Origin: Peptoniphilus sp. KCTC 25270
Lineage (GTDB): Bacteria > Bacillota > Clostridia > Tissierellales > Peptoniphilaceae
Direction of reading: 5' to 3'
Assembly: GCF_021012875.1 (NCBI RefSeq)
Contig: NZ_JAJMZJ010000001.1
Coordinates: forward strand, 62,001 to 126,000
Length of the DNA: 64,000 bases
Position 1 is the first letter of the stretch, and every line of letters starts with the position of its first letter. A program made the translations under genes and the position numbers. This document shows, one piece after another, positions 1-8,615 of this stretch. The notes below the pieces were generated by a model, which ran no database searches, had not been told where the DNA came from, and saw only the letters and a list, made by a program, of their open reading frames with translations.

Positions 1-45
1 GTGCTCGCAATACTTGGGTTCGAGGGCAAGAAAAAAAGAATGTAA
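1..45 (+). other. Possible 3' end of an upstream gene
   Basis: The first 45 bases are open in frame 1 and end in TAA at 43-45, giving the tail LGFEGKKKRM, directly before a hairpin. The other two frames are also open here, so the reading frame is a guess based only on how well the stop fits the hairpin. No function can be assigned. Confidence 0.25.
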
Positions 46-79
46 AAAGTAGGGCAAGTAACCTTGCCCTACTTTCTTT
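46..79 (+). terminator. Hairpin ending the upstream transcript
   Basis: A perfect 13-bp stem (AAAGTAGGGCAAG at 46-58, its complement at 63-75) with a TAAC loop is followed by CTTTA. The T-run is short, so it may be a weak terminator. It lies just before the ribosome binding site of the sortase gene. Confidence 0.6.
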
Positions 80-90
80 AGTGAGGAAAT

Positions 91-843
91 ATGAAGGATT
101 ACTTTAAAAAAATACTCGTCGTGGTGTTAGTCATCGTGGCCGTTTTTTCTATTTATCAAATTGGCGATTATATTGCAATAAATGTCCGATTTGACGAAGA
201 ATTAGAAGAAATTCAAACACAAAAGACCGAGGAAACCGCCATACCATCGACGGTCCAGAAAATATCGAAAAAGCCTGATGAAATGAGCCCGAACGAGGCG
301 GAGAGGATTCGTCGTCTGCAGGCATTGTATCCTGATCTCGTGGGTTGGATTACTATTGTGGGAACGGAGATCGATTTTCCTCTTATGTATAGCGAAAACA
401 ACTATTTTTATCTAGATCATAACTATAAAGGGGAATATCATCCTTTTGGTACGCCCTATATCGATGCTGGAAATCGAACGGATTTTACGGATCAAAATAC
501 AGTTATATATGGTCATAATGTCCGCTCAGGCAAAGTATTCCATGATTTAACACAATATATGGACAAGGAATTTGTAGAGAAAGCGTCAGAAATTTGCATC
601 AGTACGAGTCAGGGGGTTTTGCGATATGAGATTTTTGCTGCCTATGTGGCGGATCCATACGACAATTTTCGTTCTCCGACATATGAGGGAGAAGCAAAAG
701 CAACTTTTCTCGCCGAGATTGGTGAGAAAAATTTATTGGATAAGGATGTACCAAAAGATGTGAAAAACTTTTTAACACTACAAACCTGCTTGGATGACAA
801 TAAAAGGCTTGTTATTCATGGAAAGATACAGACGAATCTATAG
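91..843 (+). CDS. srtB: Class B sortase
   Basis: This is a membrane-anchored cysteine transpeptidase that would attach sorted surface proteins to peptidoglycan or assemble pilin-like polymers. The 250-residue protein has an N-terminal membrane segment at about residues 8-28, a variable linker, then the sortase barrel. The catalytic His lies in YGHNVRSGKVFHDL, the Cys in TLQTC and the Arg in KRLVIHGK, all in the usual class B order. GAGGA lies upstream of the ATG. No protein with a clear sorting signal is encoded in the window, so its substrate is unknown. A hairpin terminator follows at once, so it is probably monocistronic. Confidence 0.93.
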   Translation: MKDYFKKILVVVLVIVAVFSIYQIGDYIAINVRFDEELEEIQTQKTEETAIPSTVQKISKKPDEMSPNEAERIRRLQALYPDLVGWITIVGTEIDFPLMYSENNYFYLDHNYKGEYHPFGTPYIDAGNRTDFTDQNTVIYGHNVRSGKVFHDLTQYMDKEFVEKASEICISTSQGVLRYEIFAAYVADPYDNFRSPTYEGEAKATFLAEIGEKNLLDKDVPKDVKNFLTLQTCLDDNKRLVIHGKIQTNL

Positions 844-852
844 TATGTTTTT

Positions 853-879
853 AGGAAGTACTTTTGTACTTCCTTTTTT
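853..879 (+). terminator. Rho-independent terminator after the class B sortase
   Basis: A 9-bp perfect stem (AGGAAGTAC / GTACTTCCT) with a TTTT loop runs into a T-tract at 873-879, ten bases after the sortase stop codon. Confidence 0.9.
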
Positions 880-1463
880 ATATCCTGATCTATCCGGGGT
901 GATTATTATCTGGTTATTTATATAGGTCATTCTTTTCTTAATGATACCAAAGAGAACACATTCAAAAATTCAGGAAAAAGATTCTATATTTTGCTGTTCT
1001 CACCGTCATTCATTATTAAGTAAAAAGATGAGGTGATGTGTAAAGTAAAGCAAAAAGCGGATAAGTTGATTCATCAAATAAAATAAATAATAATTATTTC
1101 GATATATTTTGTAGACTCTTTGCTCTGTGAAAAGAAATAGCCTGATTGGAATTTTTGGAAAAGTCTATATGCTTTGCGGAAGAGTGAGAGCGGGTTTTAA
1201 AAAATTTCTTAAATATAATTAAGTGGATAGTATGTTCTTATCCTTAGAAAAATAAGAAAGGAAATTTTTATGGAATCTTTATATGTATGCAAAGATATAA
1301 GACTTTCCTCTTGTTGTGAATGAGAGAGTGATAGGTTATAGGATGTGTTTATAGGCATGAAAAATCCTCCTGATTTCATCTATTTCGTTTCAATCAGGAG
1401 GGTATACTTGTACTAAAATTTGGTCCATTCTTGATTTTTATTAAAATTTATCCTATATTCAAT
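880..1463. other. Gene-poor AT-rich region
   Basis: No convincing gene lies here. A 17-codon reading frame at 1270-1323 (MESLYVCKDIRLSSCCE) is preceded by AAAGGAAA at a fair distance and could be a tiny peptide, but nothing else supports it. The region next to the broken sortase and permease remnants may be decayed DNA. Confidence 0.4.
1359..1403 (-). terminator. Terminator of the class D sortase remnant
   Basis: CCTCCTGATT at 1366-1375 pairs perfectly with AATCAGGAGG at 1392-1401 across a 16-nt loop. Read on the minus strand the stem is followed by ATTTTT, so it serves the minus-strand sortase remnant that ends at 1464. Confidence 0.7.
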
Positions 1464-1938
1464 TTATGTTATAGGATAGGCATAAAATATAAGCCTCTGT
1501 GACGCACTTCCTAAAGAATGAAAAGGATAACAAGTAGTAATCAATAGAACCTCTTCTCCCATAGGTTTTACAATGGTAGTATCATCCGCATTAACGATTT
1601 TTTGTATCTCTTATTTCATATTTATATTCGCCGTAAGGCATCTTTAATAAAAAAATATCTCCTAGTTCAATCTGAACAAATTCTTTAAAAACGGTATCTC
1701 TATGCCCAGAGATGATGATTTGTTCACCTTCACCAGGCATTGCGGTTTCAATCATATGTCCAGCTCCTCTGGATAAGTTTTCGTAATCCGTTCCTTCAAC
1801 TATAGCTATTTCTTTATTCAATTTCTCGACGTAGAGTATTCCAAAGGACGATCCTGGATTGGGCTTTGGAATTTTTGCATTTGAGATAGAATCTTGAGTA
1901 AGAGAAGAATTTTCTAAATTAGGAAGTATTTTATGCAC
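1464..1938 (-). pseudogene. Class D sortase, frameshifted and 5'-truncated
   Basis: The minus strand encodes a class D sortase in two frames. The first part (GTG at 1938 to a stop at 1591) carries the catalytic His in SGHRDTVF and ends YEIRDTKNR. The sense continues in another frame with KIVNADDTTIVKP, the catalytic Cys in LLITCYPF and the Arg in ASQRLIFYAYPI, ending at 1464. The switch falls at a run of six T on the plus strand (1598-1603); one base less would restore a single frame. Upstream, an in-frame stop lies about 11 codons before the GTG and no full membrane anchor is encoded, so the 5' end is also missing. A sequencing slip could explain the frameshift but not the truncation. Confidence 0.85.
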
Positions 1939-1954
1939 ATCATTTTTAATAGGA

Positions 1955-2281
1955 ATGGCTAGTATAATTTACTCTAGATTATACTCTACGTCAAATGTAG
2001 AAATAAACAAGTATAAAATAATGGTAAAATCAGGTATGGAAAAGAAACTAATAAAAAAAGCAGCTTCTAGTGCAATAAAATGGATATTCTTACTACCAAT
2101 TGTCCTAGGACTTATAGCAACTCGGATCTTTATATTACTAATGAGCAAATATTTTTTAACATCATATATTCAAATAATGCTAATATGTAGCGGAGTATAT
2201 ATAGTTATAGAATCCATCCTATATGTAATAATAAGAAACAGATACCAAAAAATGATAACAGGAGGGGTATATGAAAAATAA
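1955..2281 (+). pseudogene. C-terminal remnant of an FtsX/BceB-like ABC permease
   Basis: The 108-residue frame resembles the last part of peptide-exporting ABC permeases of the BceB/FtsX type. It has an IIYSRLYS segment, a basic stretch NKYKIMVKSGMEKK like the loop of those permeases, two hydrophobic helices (about residues 42-65 and 72-93) and a basic tail IRNRYQKMITGG. Full BceB proteins have about 650 residues and ten helices, so most of the gene is missing. The frame stays open back to 1898, overlapping the sortase remnant on the other strand, which places a deletion or rearrangement junction near 1935-1955. The ATG at 1955 is probably accidental. The remnant overlaps the start of the TraX gene and carries its AGGAGG site. 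Confidence 0.65.
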
Positions 2282-3056
2282 ATTAACATCATTTGATTTA
2301 AAAATAATAGCCTTAATATTTATGGTGGTAGACCATATTAATACAGCTTTTGGCCATCAATTGGGGTTGCCTTCATGGGTTGGCTTTTTAGGACGATTCG
2401 TGGCTCCGGTGTTTTTGTATTTGTTAATGGAAGGATTTAAGTATACAAAAGATAGAAAAAAATATTTAACACGATTGTTTATAGGCGCAATGGTGATGTA
2501 TGGAATCAATATTGTTCACAATATTTTAACAAAAGCATATATTCATCCTTACACAAAGGAATTTGAAGCATTTCGAATTATAAGTGGAAACAATATCTTC
2601 TGGACGCTATTTTTGTTTTTAAGTCTATTTCTTATGATGGATAAAATAAAAGAGGAATCCAAAGGGGGCAAATGGAAGTGGGGGATTCTCTTTATCCTAC
2701 TTCTTCCTTTTGTGCTATTGAGTGAAGGTGGTGTGTACTTATTCCCAATAGCTCTAGCGTGTTACTTTTTTAAGAATGATAAGAAAAAAGTAAGTTTGGC
2801 CATTCTAGTTTGGTCGACTGTTTTACTTGGAAAGGCCATCTTTGGATATTATACAAGTTCAAGGGGATTGATTTCCTTATGTGAACATTTAGCTTATGCA
2901 AATGAATTTGTGATATTTACCTCTATTCCGTTTATTTGTCTTTATAATGGACAAAGAGGAGGAAAAGGTAAAGCGTGGGAGAAGAATCTATTCTACATGT
3001 TCTATCCTCTTCATTTTGTAATAATTTATTTTATTATGTGGTTTGCAAATATTTAA
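2271..3056 (+). CDS. TraX-family membrane protein
   Basis: A 261-residue polytopic protein with about eight hydrophobic segments. The N-terminus FDLKIIALIFMVVDHIN and the C-terminal FYMFYPLHFVIIY match the TraX family (first known as the F-pilin acetylase and now found widely as acyltransferase-like membrane proteins). AGGAGGGG lies before the ATG inside the 3' end of the permease remnant, so the two were probably translationally coupled when the permease was intact. In Firmicutes, TraX-like genes often sit beside BceAB-type transporters. The substrate is unknown. Confidence 0.8.
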   Translation: MKNKLTSFDLKIIALIFMVVDHINTAFGHQLGLPSWVGFLGRFVAPVFLYLLMEGFKYTKDRKKYLTRLFIGAMVMYGINIVHNILTKAYIHPYTKEFEAFRIISGNNIFWTLFLFLSLFLMMDKIKEESKGGKWKWGILFILLLPFVLLSEGGVYLFPIALACYFFKNDKKKVSLAILVWSTVLLGKAIFGYYTSSRGLISLCEHLAYANEFVIFTSIPFICLYNGQRGGKGKAWEKNLFYMFYPLHFVIIYFIMWFANI

Positions 3057-3286
3057 GCAAAAAGGAATTTTTGGTAGCTTTATGAAAAGATCGGATCGAA
3101 AAGAAATCTAAAAATTAAACAATCATTTCTTGTTAAAAACATAGGAAATGGATTTTTTGGTAAAGTTTTTCATCTATGGATTGGAATGATAATAGTGGGG
3201 TAAAAAGAAAATGTAAAAAAAGATTTGTTTTGGGAAATTCATGTTTTGTGTTTTTCAAAGTTCACAGATAATAAAAGGAGAGAAAA

Positions 3287-3859
3287 ATGAGTATAATGAA
3301 GGCATTAAGAGAGAGAAGAACCTATTACGCAATCAACAAGGATCTACCAATTTCTGAGGAAAAAGTAGTGGAGAAAATTAAAGAAGTCGTAACTTTGGTT
3401 CCAGACGCTTTTAATATGAAGAGTGCAAGAACGGTAGTGGCTCTAGGGGAAAAGCAAGATGAACTTTGGGACGCGATTTATGATGTATTTGATGGCAAAG
3501 TAGAAAGAGAAAAAATCGATTCTTTCAAAGCGGGTGCAGGGACAATTTTGTATTTTATCGATGAAGACGTGGTAAAATCTTTACAAGAAGAGTTCCCAAA
3601 TTATGCGGAGAATTTTCCTATTTGGGCCAATCATGCCAATGGAATGCTTCAATTGGCGATTTGGAGCGCTTTAAGGGAGGAAGGAATTGGGGCGTCTTTG
3701 CAGCATTACAATCCTGTTATTGATGAAAAGGTAAAAGAGATGTTTTCGGTTCCAGAAAGTTATAAATTAATTGCTCAAATGCCTTTTGGTGGAATTGTTC
3801 AAGAACCAGAAGCGAAGGAAGCAGAAGATCCAAACAACCGAACAAAAGTTGTGAAATAA
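3287..3859 (+). CDS. Nitroreductase-family protein (Frm2/YdgI-like)
   Basis: A 190-residue soluble flavoprotein of the nitroreductase superfamily that should bind FMN and reduce nitro- or quinone-like substrates with NAD(P)H. The family start RERRTYYAIN (the RRSxRxF-type FMN phosphate site), an NHANGMLQLAIWSALREEGIGASLQH-type central region (residues about 111-136) and QMPFGG near the C-terminus favour the Frm2/HBN1-like subgroup. GGAG precedes the ATG at 3287; a second ATG lies three codons on. A strong terminator follows, so it is transcribed alone. It is the first of three nitroreductases in the window. Confidence 0.88.
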   Translation: MSIMKALRERRTYYAINKDLPISEEKVVEKIKEVVTLVPDAFNMKSARTVVALGEKQDELWDAIYDVFDGKVEREKIDSFKAGAGTILYFIDEDVVKSLQEEFPNYAENFPIWANHANGMLQLAIWSALREEGIGASLQHYNPVIDEKVKEMFSVPESYKLIAQMPFGGIVQEPEAKEAEDPNNRTKVVK

Positions 3860-3865
3860 AAAATA

Positions 3866-3916
3866 AATAGGCAGAGTTTCCAATGGAATTTTGGTGCTCT
3901 GCCTATTTTCTTTTTT
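3866..3916 (+). terminator. Rho-independent terminator
   Basis: AATAGGCAGAG at 3866-3876 pairs with CTCTGCCTATT at 3897-3907, followed by a T-rich run to 3916. Confidence 0.85.
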
Positions 3917-4213
3917 AGAGAAGGGATAGATTTATCCTAAACCTAACAAGAAGTTCATTTAGAACCATACATTGGAATGGTATTATAAAAATAAGACAAC
4001 TTAAAATGAAGAAAGAAACCTTCCGGATGGACAGATTTTTTATAAAAACGAAAGATTCTTTGTAAGTGGGAAGATAAGCGGGTTATAAAGATTATAGAAA
4101 ATGCCCTTTTATCTTTTGCAACTTTGATTTGACAAATTGACAGCCTGAGATGGTGGTTTGCAAATAGAGGAAAAGTTATGATTTGTTTAGAAAAGAAAAT
4201 AAGGAGGGGAAAA

Positions 4214-5206
4214 ATGATTTTAGCAGACAAGATTATAGAAGAAAGAAAAAAGAATGGTTGGTCTCAGGAAGAATTGGCAGAGCGCATGGGCGTTTCTAGA
4301 CAGGCAGTTTCAAAATGGGAAAGTGCAGGGGCGATTCCAGATCTTAAGAAGATCATTCAGTTGGCGAGTCTTTTTGGGGTAAGCACAGATTATTTGTTAA
4401 AAGATGATATGGGCCCAGAAAATCTTTCTGATTCTATGGTAGAGAATGTATCCAATGAGCCCATCCATCGGGTTACCATGGAAGAAGCCAATGAATTTTT
4501 GGACTTGAGAAGGACTCAGGCTCCGATGCTTGCCAATGCCGTGTCTATGTGTATTTTAAGTCCCGTGGTCCTTGTAATTTTAGCGAATTTTTCCGAAAGC
4601 AAAATGTTTCAGATCACCGAAGGCATGGCCGTTGGTATTGGAGGAACCATTTTATTTGCGATGATTGCAGCGGCGGTATTTATTTTTATTACCTCTGGCA
4701 TCAAAGGAGATCATATGGAGTTTTTGGAAGAGGAATATTTTGATACAGAATATGGCGTAACGGGAATGGTAAAAGAGAAAGATCGCGGGTATAAAAATGT
4801 CTTCGCTCAAAACATTGCCTTAGGCGTTGTGTTGTGTATTGTTGGTGTAATTCCAATTGTGGTGGCAGGAGGAATGAATGCCTCAGATTCTGTTGTTGGG
4901 GTTCTTATCGGCTTGCTTCTTTTCTTAATTGCCATAGGCGTAAATCGGATTGTTCGTGTAAGTATCATCAAAAGCAGCTATGAGACGTTGCTTCAAGAAG
5001 GAGAATTTACCCGTTCTGAAAAACGAATAAAGAAAAAAATGAGGGCGTTTTCAGCCATTTACTGGTGTGTTGCAACAGCGATCTATTTAGGTTGGAGTTT
5101 TTGGACAGGAGATTGGGGCTCTACTTGGATGGTATGGCCCGTTGCGGGAGTACTTTTTGCCGTAGTGCCCAGTATTGTTCGTTTGGGAATGAACGAGGAC
5201 GAATAA
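4214..5206 (+). CDS. XRE-family regulator with C-terminal membrane domain
   Basis: A 330-residue protein with a Cro/C1-type helix-turn-helix at residues about 4-58 (SQEELAERMGVSRQAVSKWE) and a C-terminal half with about five or six hydrophobic helices. It would bind DNA while held in the membrane, as in other Firmicutes HTH-membrane fusions that may sense envelope stress. The start at 4214 is chosen because AAGGAGGGG lies just upstream; the frame is open 12 codons further but without a better site. It has its own terminator. The target genes cannot be read from the sequence. Confidence 0.85.
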   Translation: MILADKIIEERKKNGWSQEELAERMGVSRQAVSKWESAGAIPDLKKIIQLASLFGVSTDYLLKDDMGPENLSDSMVENVSNEPIHRVTMEEANEFLDLRRTQAPMLANAVSMCILSPVVLVILANFSESKMFQITEGMAVGIGGTILFAMIAAAVFIFITSGIKGDHMEFLEEEYFDTEYGVTGMVKEKDRGYKNVFAQNIALGVVLCIVGVIPIVVAGGMNASDSVVGVLIGLLLFLIAIGVNRIVRVSIIKSSYETLLQEGEFTRSEKRIKKKMRAFSAIYWCVATAIYLGWSFWTGDWGSTWMVWPVAGVLFAVVPSIVRLGMNEDE

Positions 5207-5211
5207 TTGAG

Positions 5212-5244
5212 AAAATCGATAGAGAAATCTATCGATTTTTTTTT
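5212..5244 (+). terminator. Rho-independent terminator
   Basis: AAATCGATAGA and TCTATCGATTT form a perfect 11-bp stem with a GAAA loop, followed by eight or more T. Confidence 0.92.
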
Positions 5245-5370
5245 GTGGAGAAGAAAGAAATTTTCTATGTTTATTTCCATAAATAACTAGTTTATGTCTT
5301 TTAGGGTAAATATCAGAGGAAAAGTGGAAGATGTAAGTTTGCGATGGATTTGTTTATAAAGGAGAAGAAA

Positions 5371-5898
5371 ATGAATGAAATGATAAAAGGAATAAAAGAG
5401 CGTAGAAGTATACGAAAATTTAAGCCAGAAATGCCAGAGAAGAAGGATTTGGAGCAAATTATAGAAGCGGGGCTTTGTGCTCCCAACGGCAAGGGGAAAC
5501 AGTCAACCATTATTGTGGCAGTAATCAATAAGGAATTGCGAGATAAGATTTCTAAGGCGAATGGTAAAATTGGCGGTTGGGAAGAGGATTTTGATCCTTT
5601 TTATGGAGCGCCGGCGATTTTGATTGTTTTGGCCGAAAAAGATTGGCCAACTCGCGTTTATGATGGAAGTCTGGTTATGGGAAATATGATGTTGGCATCT
5701 CATTCTTTGGGACTTGGTAGTATTTGGATTCATCGGGCAAAAGAGGAATTTGAAAAAGAAGAGTATCAAGAAATATTAAAAAGCCTTGGAATCGAAGGAG
5801 AATGGGAAGGGATTGGTCACTGTGCTATTGGATTTATAGAGGGAGAAAATCCTAAGGCTCCAGAGAGAAAAGAAAATCGAGTATTTTGGGTGGAATAA
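5371..5898 (+). CDS. Nitroreductase-family protein
   Basis: A 175-residue FMN-dependent oxidoreductase. KERRSIRKFKPE near the N-terminus is the classic FMN phosphate-binding start, AGLCAPNGKGKQ follows, and LASHSLGLGSIWI is the conserved helix after the ligand pocket. AAGGAG lies seven bases before the ATG at 5371, which is preferred over an upstream in-frame ATG at 5344. A terminator follows. It is clearly different from the nitroreductase at 3287. The physiological substrate is unknown. Confidence 0.88.
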   Translation: MNEMIKGIKERRSIRKFKPEMPEKKDLEQIIEAGLCAPNGKGKQSTIIVAVINKELRDKISKANGKIGGWEEDFDPFYGAPAILIVLAEKDWPTRVYDGSLVMGNMMLASHSLGLGSIWIHRAKEEFEKEEYQEILKSLGIEGEWEGIGHCAIGFIEGENPKAPERKENRVFWVE

Positions 5899-5923
5899 GA
5901 GAATATAGATTTGTTGATTATGG

Positions 5924-5955
5924 AAAAATCGGAGGAGAAATTCTTCGATTTTTTG
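5924..5955 (+). terminator. Rho-independent terminator
   Basis: AAAATCGGAGGA and TTCTTCGATTTT pair with two G-T wobbles around a GAAA loop, ending in a T-run. Confidence 0.75.
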
Positions 5956-6020
5956 ATACAATAGAAGAAGAAAAAAAAGATAGGTGAAACAAGCAATAAA
6001 GGGAAATCAAGGAGAATTCT

Positions 6021-6422
6021 ATGGAAAGACAAATCAAAAAAATTATTTTGAAAGGAACCTCAGGCTATTGTGATTTCAAAGACCAATTTCAAGAAAAAGT
6101 AGAAATTACAGAGGAATCCATCACCTATGAAGGAATTTTTCCAGGAAAAGAAGAAAAGAAGGAAGAGCGTTGGGAAGGGGAAACTTTGCCCCAAGAGTTT
6201 GAAAAAATTGCGAACCTTTTTGTGGAAGGTTGGGAAAAAGAGGTAGCCTTATTTGTTACCGATGTGGGGACGATCGAAATTATCCTTGTCCATTCGGATG
6301 GGAAAGAGGAGAAAAAAGAAATTTCCATGGTAGGGCATTTCTTCCAAAAGGCTTTAGAAGAAGTGAGGAAATGGATTCCGGAAGGAGAGGAAGTCCCAGT
6401 TCTTTTAAGCGTTGTGGAGTAA
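6021..6422 (+). CDS. Uncharacterised acidic protein, 133 residues
   Basis: AAGGAG lies before the ATG and a good terminator follows, so this is a real gene. The protein has no signal peptide or membrane segment and is rich in Glu and Lys. It alternates beta-like stretches (TITYEG, VALFVTDVGTIEIILV) with a helix near FFQKALEEVRKWI. No family was recognised. The short gene just downstream is also unknown but is separated from it by a terminator. Confidence 0.65.
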   Translation: MERQIKKIILKGTSGYCDFKDQFQEKVEITEESITYEGIFPGKEEKKEERWEGETLPQEFEKIANLFVEGWEKEVALFVTDVGTIEIILVHSDGKEEKKEISMVGHFFQKALEEVRKWIPEGEEVPVLLSVVE

Positions 6423-6433
6423 GAGAGAGGAAG

Positions 6434-6463
6434 AACCGTTGAAGAAACCTTCAGCGGTTTTTC
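6434..6463 (+). terminator. Rho-independent terminator
   Basis: AACCGTTGAAG and CTTCAGCGGTT form an 11-bp stem with one G-T pair, followed by TTTTT. Confidence 0.85.
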
Positions 6464-6509
6464 TATGTTATAATAAAAATAACTAAGAATGGGATTGTTA
6501 GGAGGATCT

Positions 6510-6734
6510 ATGGAACGAGATATACGTAGTTTGAACCCTTTAATGGAAACGGGCTTGGCTCTTCGAATCATTTGCAAAGATGGAGATGTTTTTGAGGGAG
6601 ATTATATGGCCAGCGGCAGTTTAGCTGAAAAGGGAAAAAAAGAAATGGCAGAAATTTTTTATATTGAAATTTCCTGTGGGGGGATAGAAATAGATTTCTA
6701 CGAAAATGAAATTGAGCGAATCGAGGAGATTTAA
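6510..6734 (+). CDS. Small uncharacterised protein, 74 residues
   Basis: The ATG at 6510 has GGAGG four bases upstream; the frame is open 7 codons further but without a site. The product is a short soluble, mostly beta-like protein (LALRIICKDGDVFEGDYMA, then IFYIEISCGGIEIDFYENEI), which loosely recalls a small barrel domain. No family is claimed. It is followed after 20 bases by the membrane-tethered PstS-like gene and probably shares its transcript. Confidence 0.55.
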   Translation: MERDIRSLNPLMETGLALRIICKDGDVFEGDYMASGSLAEKGKKEMAEIFYIEISCGGIEIDFYENEIERIEEI

Positions 6735-6754
6735 GGCCAAGGAAAGGAAGAGGG

Positions 6755-8248
6755 ATGAATAAAGTCAAACTTTTTTTTCGAGATGTTGTATTGGTAGAGT
6801 TTTTTTTAATTGCTTTTCTAACTATAGTTGAATCCCAATTTACGTTTACAAGGGGAAAAAGCGAGATTTTTTCTGTTGGATTTAAGTTGGCTATGGTGGT
6901 TCTTTTTCATCTTTTCTATGATGGGATTTTATGGAAGAAAAAGAAAATAACAAAAGATCATCAAAAACTATATGGATGTATCACTTTGTATTTTTCAGGG
7001 ATTTTTGCTCTTTATTACGCTCTTCGATTTTTTGGTCTAAGTGTAGCGACTTTAGAGGGAAGCGTTTTTTATTCAACCCTTCCATGGCTTATTTATTATG
7101 TGATCTTCAAATGGGGAGGTTCCGTCTTCTATTATGGGCTGATTCTTATAATTCACACAGGAATCCGTTGGCTCTTTGCTCTTGTAGCAAATCGAGGATT
7201 TAGAGAAAAAGAGGTAAAACCATTGGCCCTGCTGACTGTTTTCTTTACTTTATTGTTGGGATTTTTCGGGTCGAAAGTTCCAGAAATTCGCTATCAGGGA
7301 CACAATTTCTCCTATATGAAAGGATATTCTAGTACAGATTTTTCCGATTACATGGTTTATAATCCTGAAAATCGATTGTTTTTATTGGATGAATCCCCTT
7401 CTTTGTGGATTGAGAAAGAAGAAGAAATGCCCATTTTAGACGGAGCGGAGGCCGTCTATCCACTGTATGCTTCCGTTGCCAAAAATATCTATAAAGACAT
7501 TGACAAAATTGAAAAAAATGCCCTAGAAACGGATTTTGTTTTTACCAACGGACAAATTGTTTCTTTTACCAATACGGTGGAGGGATATTTTAGGCTGTTG
7601 AATAAAGATGTGGATATTTTCTTTGGAGCGATGCCTTCAGAAACGGATCAAGCCACTGCAAAAGAACTAGGAGTAGAGTTTCAGTTGACGCCTATTGGAA
7701 AAGAAGCCTTCGTGTTTTTTGTAGAAGAAGATAACCCAATAGAAAATATTTCTTCAGAAGACGTTCGAAAAATTTATAATGGAGAAATTACCAATTGGAA
7801 AGAACTCGGAGGAGAAAATCAAAAAATTCTAGCGTTTCAACGACCAGAAAATTCCGGTTCTCAAGTAATGATGCGTCATTTTATGGGAGAAATTCCCTTA
7901 AAGAAACCAATAGAAAAAGAAGAGATCGGCGCCATGGGTGGCGTAATTTCTGAAGTGGCTCGTTATAAAAATGAAGAAGGAGCCATGGGCTATACATTCC
8001 GTTATTTTTTAACGGGATTGCATCAGGAGGAGAAGGTAAAGATTTTATCCATTGATGGAGTTTCTCCAACGGAAGAAAATATTTCTAACGGGGAATATCC
8101 TTTTGTAGGAAAAGTTTATGCTTCGACAATCAAAGGAAATCCAAAACCAAATGTAGAAAAAGTTCTGAATTTTATGGTTTCGGATCAAGGACAAGAATTA
8201 GTAAAAAAATCGGGATACGTTCCCTATACAGAAGAAACAGCAAAATAG
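6755..8248 (+). CDS. Membrane-anchored PstS-like substrate-binding protein
   Basis: A 497-residue protein in two parts. Residues 1 to about 200 hold five or six hydrophobic helices; residues about 240-497 are a PstS-type periplasmic-binding fold with FTNTVEGYFRLL, VDIFFGAMPS, IYNGEITNWKELGG, the RPENSGSQ loop that binds oxyanions in PstS, and a final FMVSDQGQELVKKSGYVPY. PstS is normally a lipoprotein beside PstCAB, but no pst transporter genes are nearby. It may therefore sense phosphate or a related oxyanion rather than import it, which is inference. AAGGAAGAGG precedes the ATG. The stop codon lies in the loop of the terminator. Confidence 0.8.
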   Translation: MNKVKLFFRDVVLVEFFLIAFLTIVESQFTFTRGKSEIFSVGFKLAMVVLFHLFYDGILWKKKKITKDHQKLYGCITLYFSGIFALYYALRFFGLSVATLEGSVFYSTLPWLIYYVIFKWGGSVFYYGLILIIHTGIRWLFALVANRGFREKEVKPLALLTVFFTLLLGFFGSKVPEIRYQGHNFSYMKGYSSTDFSDYMVYNPENRLFLLDESPSLWIEKEEEMPILDGAEAVYPLYASVAKNIYKDIDKIEKNALETDFVFTNGQIVSFTNTVEGYFRLLNKDVDIFFGAMPSETDQATAKELGVEFQLTPIGKEAFVFFVEEDNPIENISSEDVRKIYNGEITNWKELGGENQKILAFQRPENSGSQVMMRHFMGEIPLKKPIEKEEIGAMGGVISEVARYKNEEGAMGYTFRYFLTGLHQEEKVKILSIDGVSPTEENISNGEYPFVGKVYASTIKGNPKPNVEKVLNFMVSDQGQELVKKSGYVPYTEETAK

Positions 8249-8263
8249 GCTGTTTCTTTTTTT
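8234..8263 (+). terminator. Rho-independent terminator overlapping the stop codon
   Basis: GAAACAGC at 8234-8241 pairs with GCTGTTTC at 8249-8256, followed by seven T. The loop contains the stop codon of the PstS-like gene. Confidence 0.88.
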
Positions 8264-8280
8264 GTAGGAAAAAGGTACTT

Positions 8281-8354
8281 CCAGCGCTCCTCCCTACCAC
8301 ACCATTTCCACAGAGCTCTCCCCAACCACGTCATTTCCACGGAGCGTCCTCCCT
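8281..8354. repeat. Tandem partial copies of the palindromic repeat end
   Basis: The element end ACCACGTCATTTC appears here in degenerate tandem copies (ACCACACCATTTCCACAGAGC, then ACCACGTCATTTCCACGGAGCG) before the first long copy begins at 8355. This looks like accumulation of truncated copies at one site. Confidence 0.7.
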
Positions 8355-8525
8355 ACCACGTCATTTCGACTAAGAAAACCGAAGGTTTTCGCATGGAGAA
8401 ATCTCCCCGGGGTGGGCGTTTACCTGTGGGAAGGCCCTTGGAAGTGTCAGCGTAAAAGGTGTGTGAGATTTCTCCACTCCAAAATTCTTATCAGAATTTT
8501 TCCGGTCGAAATGACGTAATTGGTG
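8355..8525. repeat. Palindromic interspersed repeat, long copy A
   Basis: The unit starts ACCACGTCATTTCGA and ends TCGAAATGACGTAATTGGT, so its ends are inverted repeats. Inside is a second inverted pair (GAGAAATCTC.. and ..GAGATTTCTCC) and a GGTGGGCG...CCTGTGGGAAGGCCCTTGG core. The same order recurs in copy B 400 bases downstream. The block has no coding signal. Short frames through it are repeat artefacts. Confidence 0.85.
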
Positions 8526-8615
8526 AAGATAATTCCTCCCGCGAATCCATACCAATGCTTTTTCGTCAGAAAAAGCCACATCTAGAAAGGCGTTAGGGTA
8601 ACAAGGATGGGGGTC

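Noticed and set aside
3955-4230. 91-residue minus-strand frame between the nitroreductase and XRE genes
   Set aside because: It has no ribosome site or recognisable domain and overlaps the start of the regulator gene.
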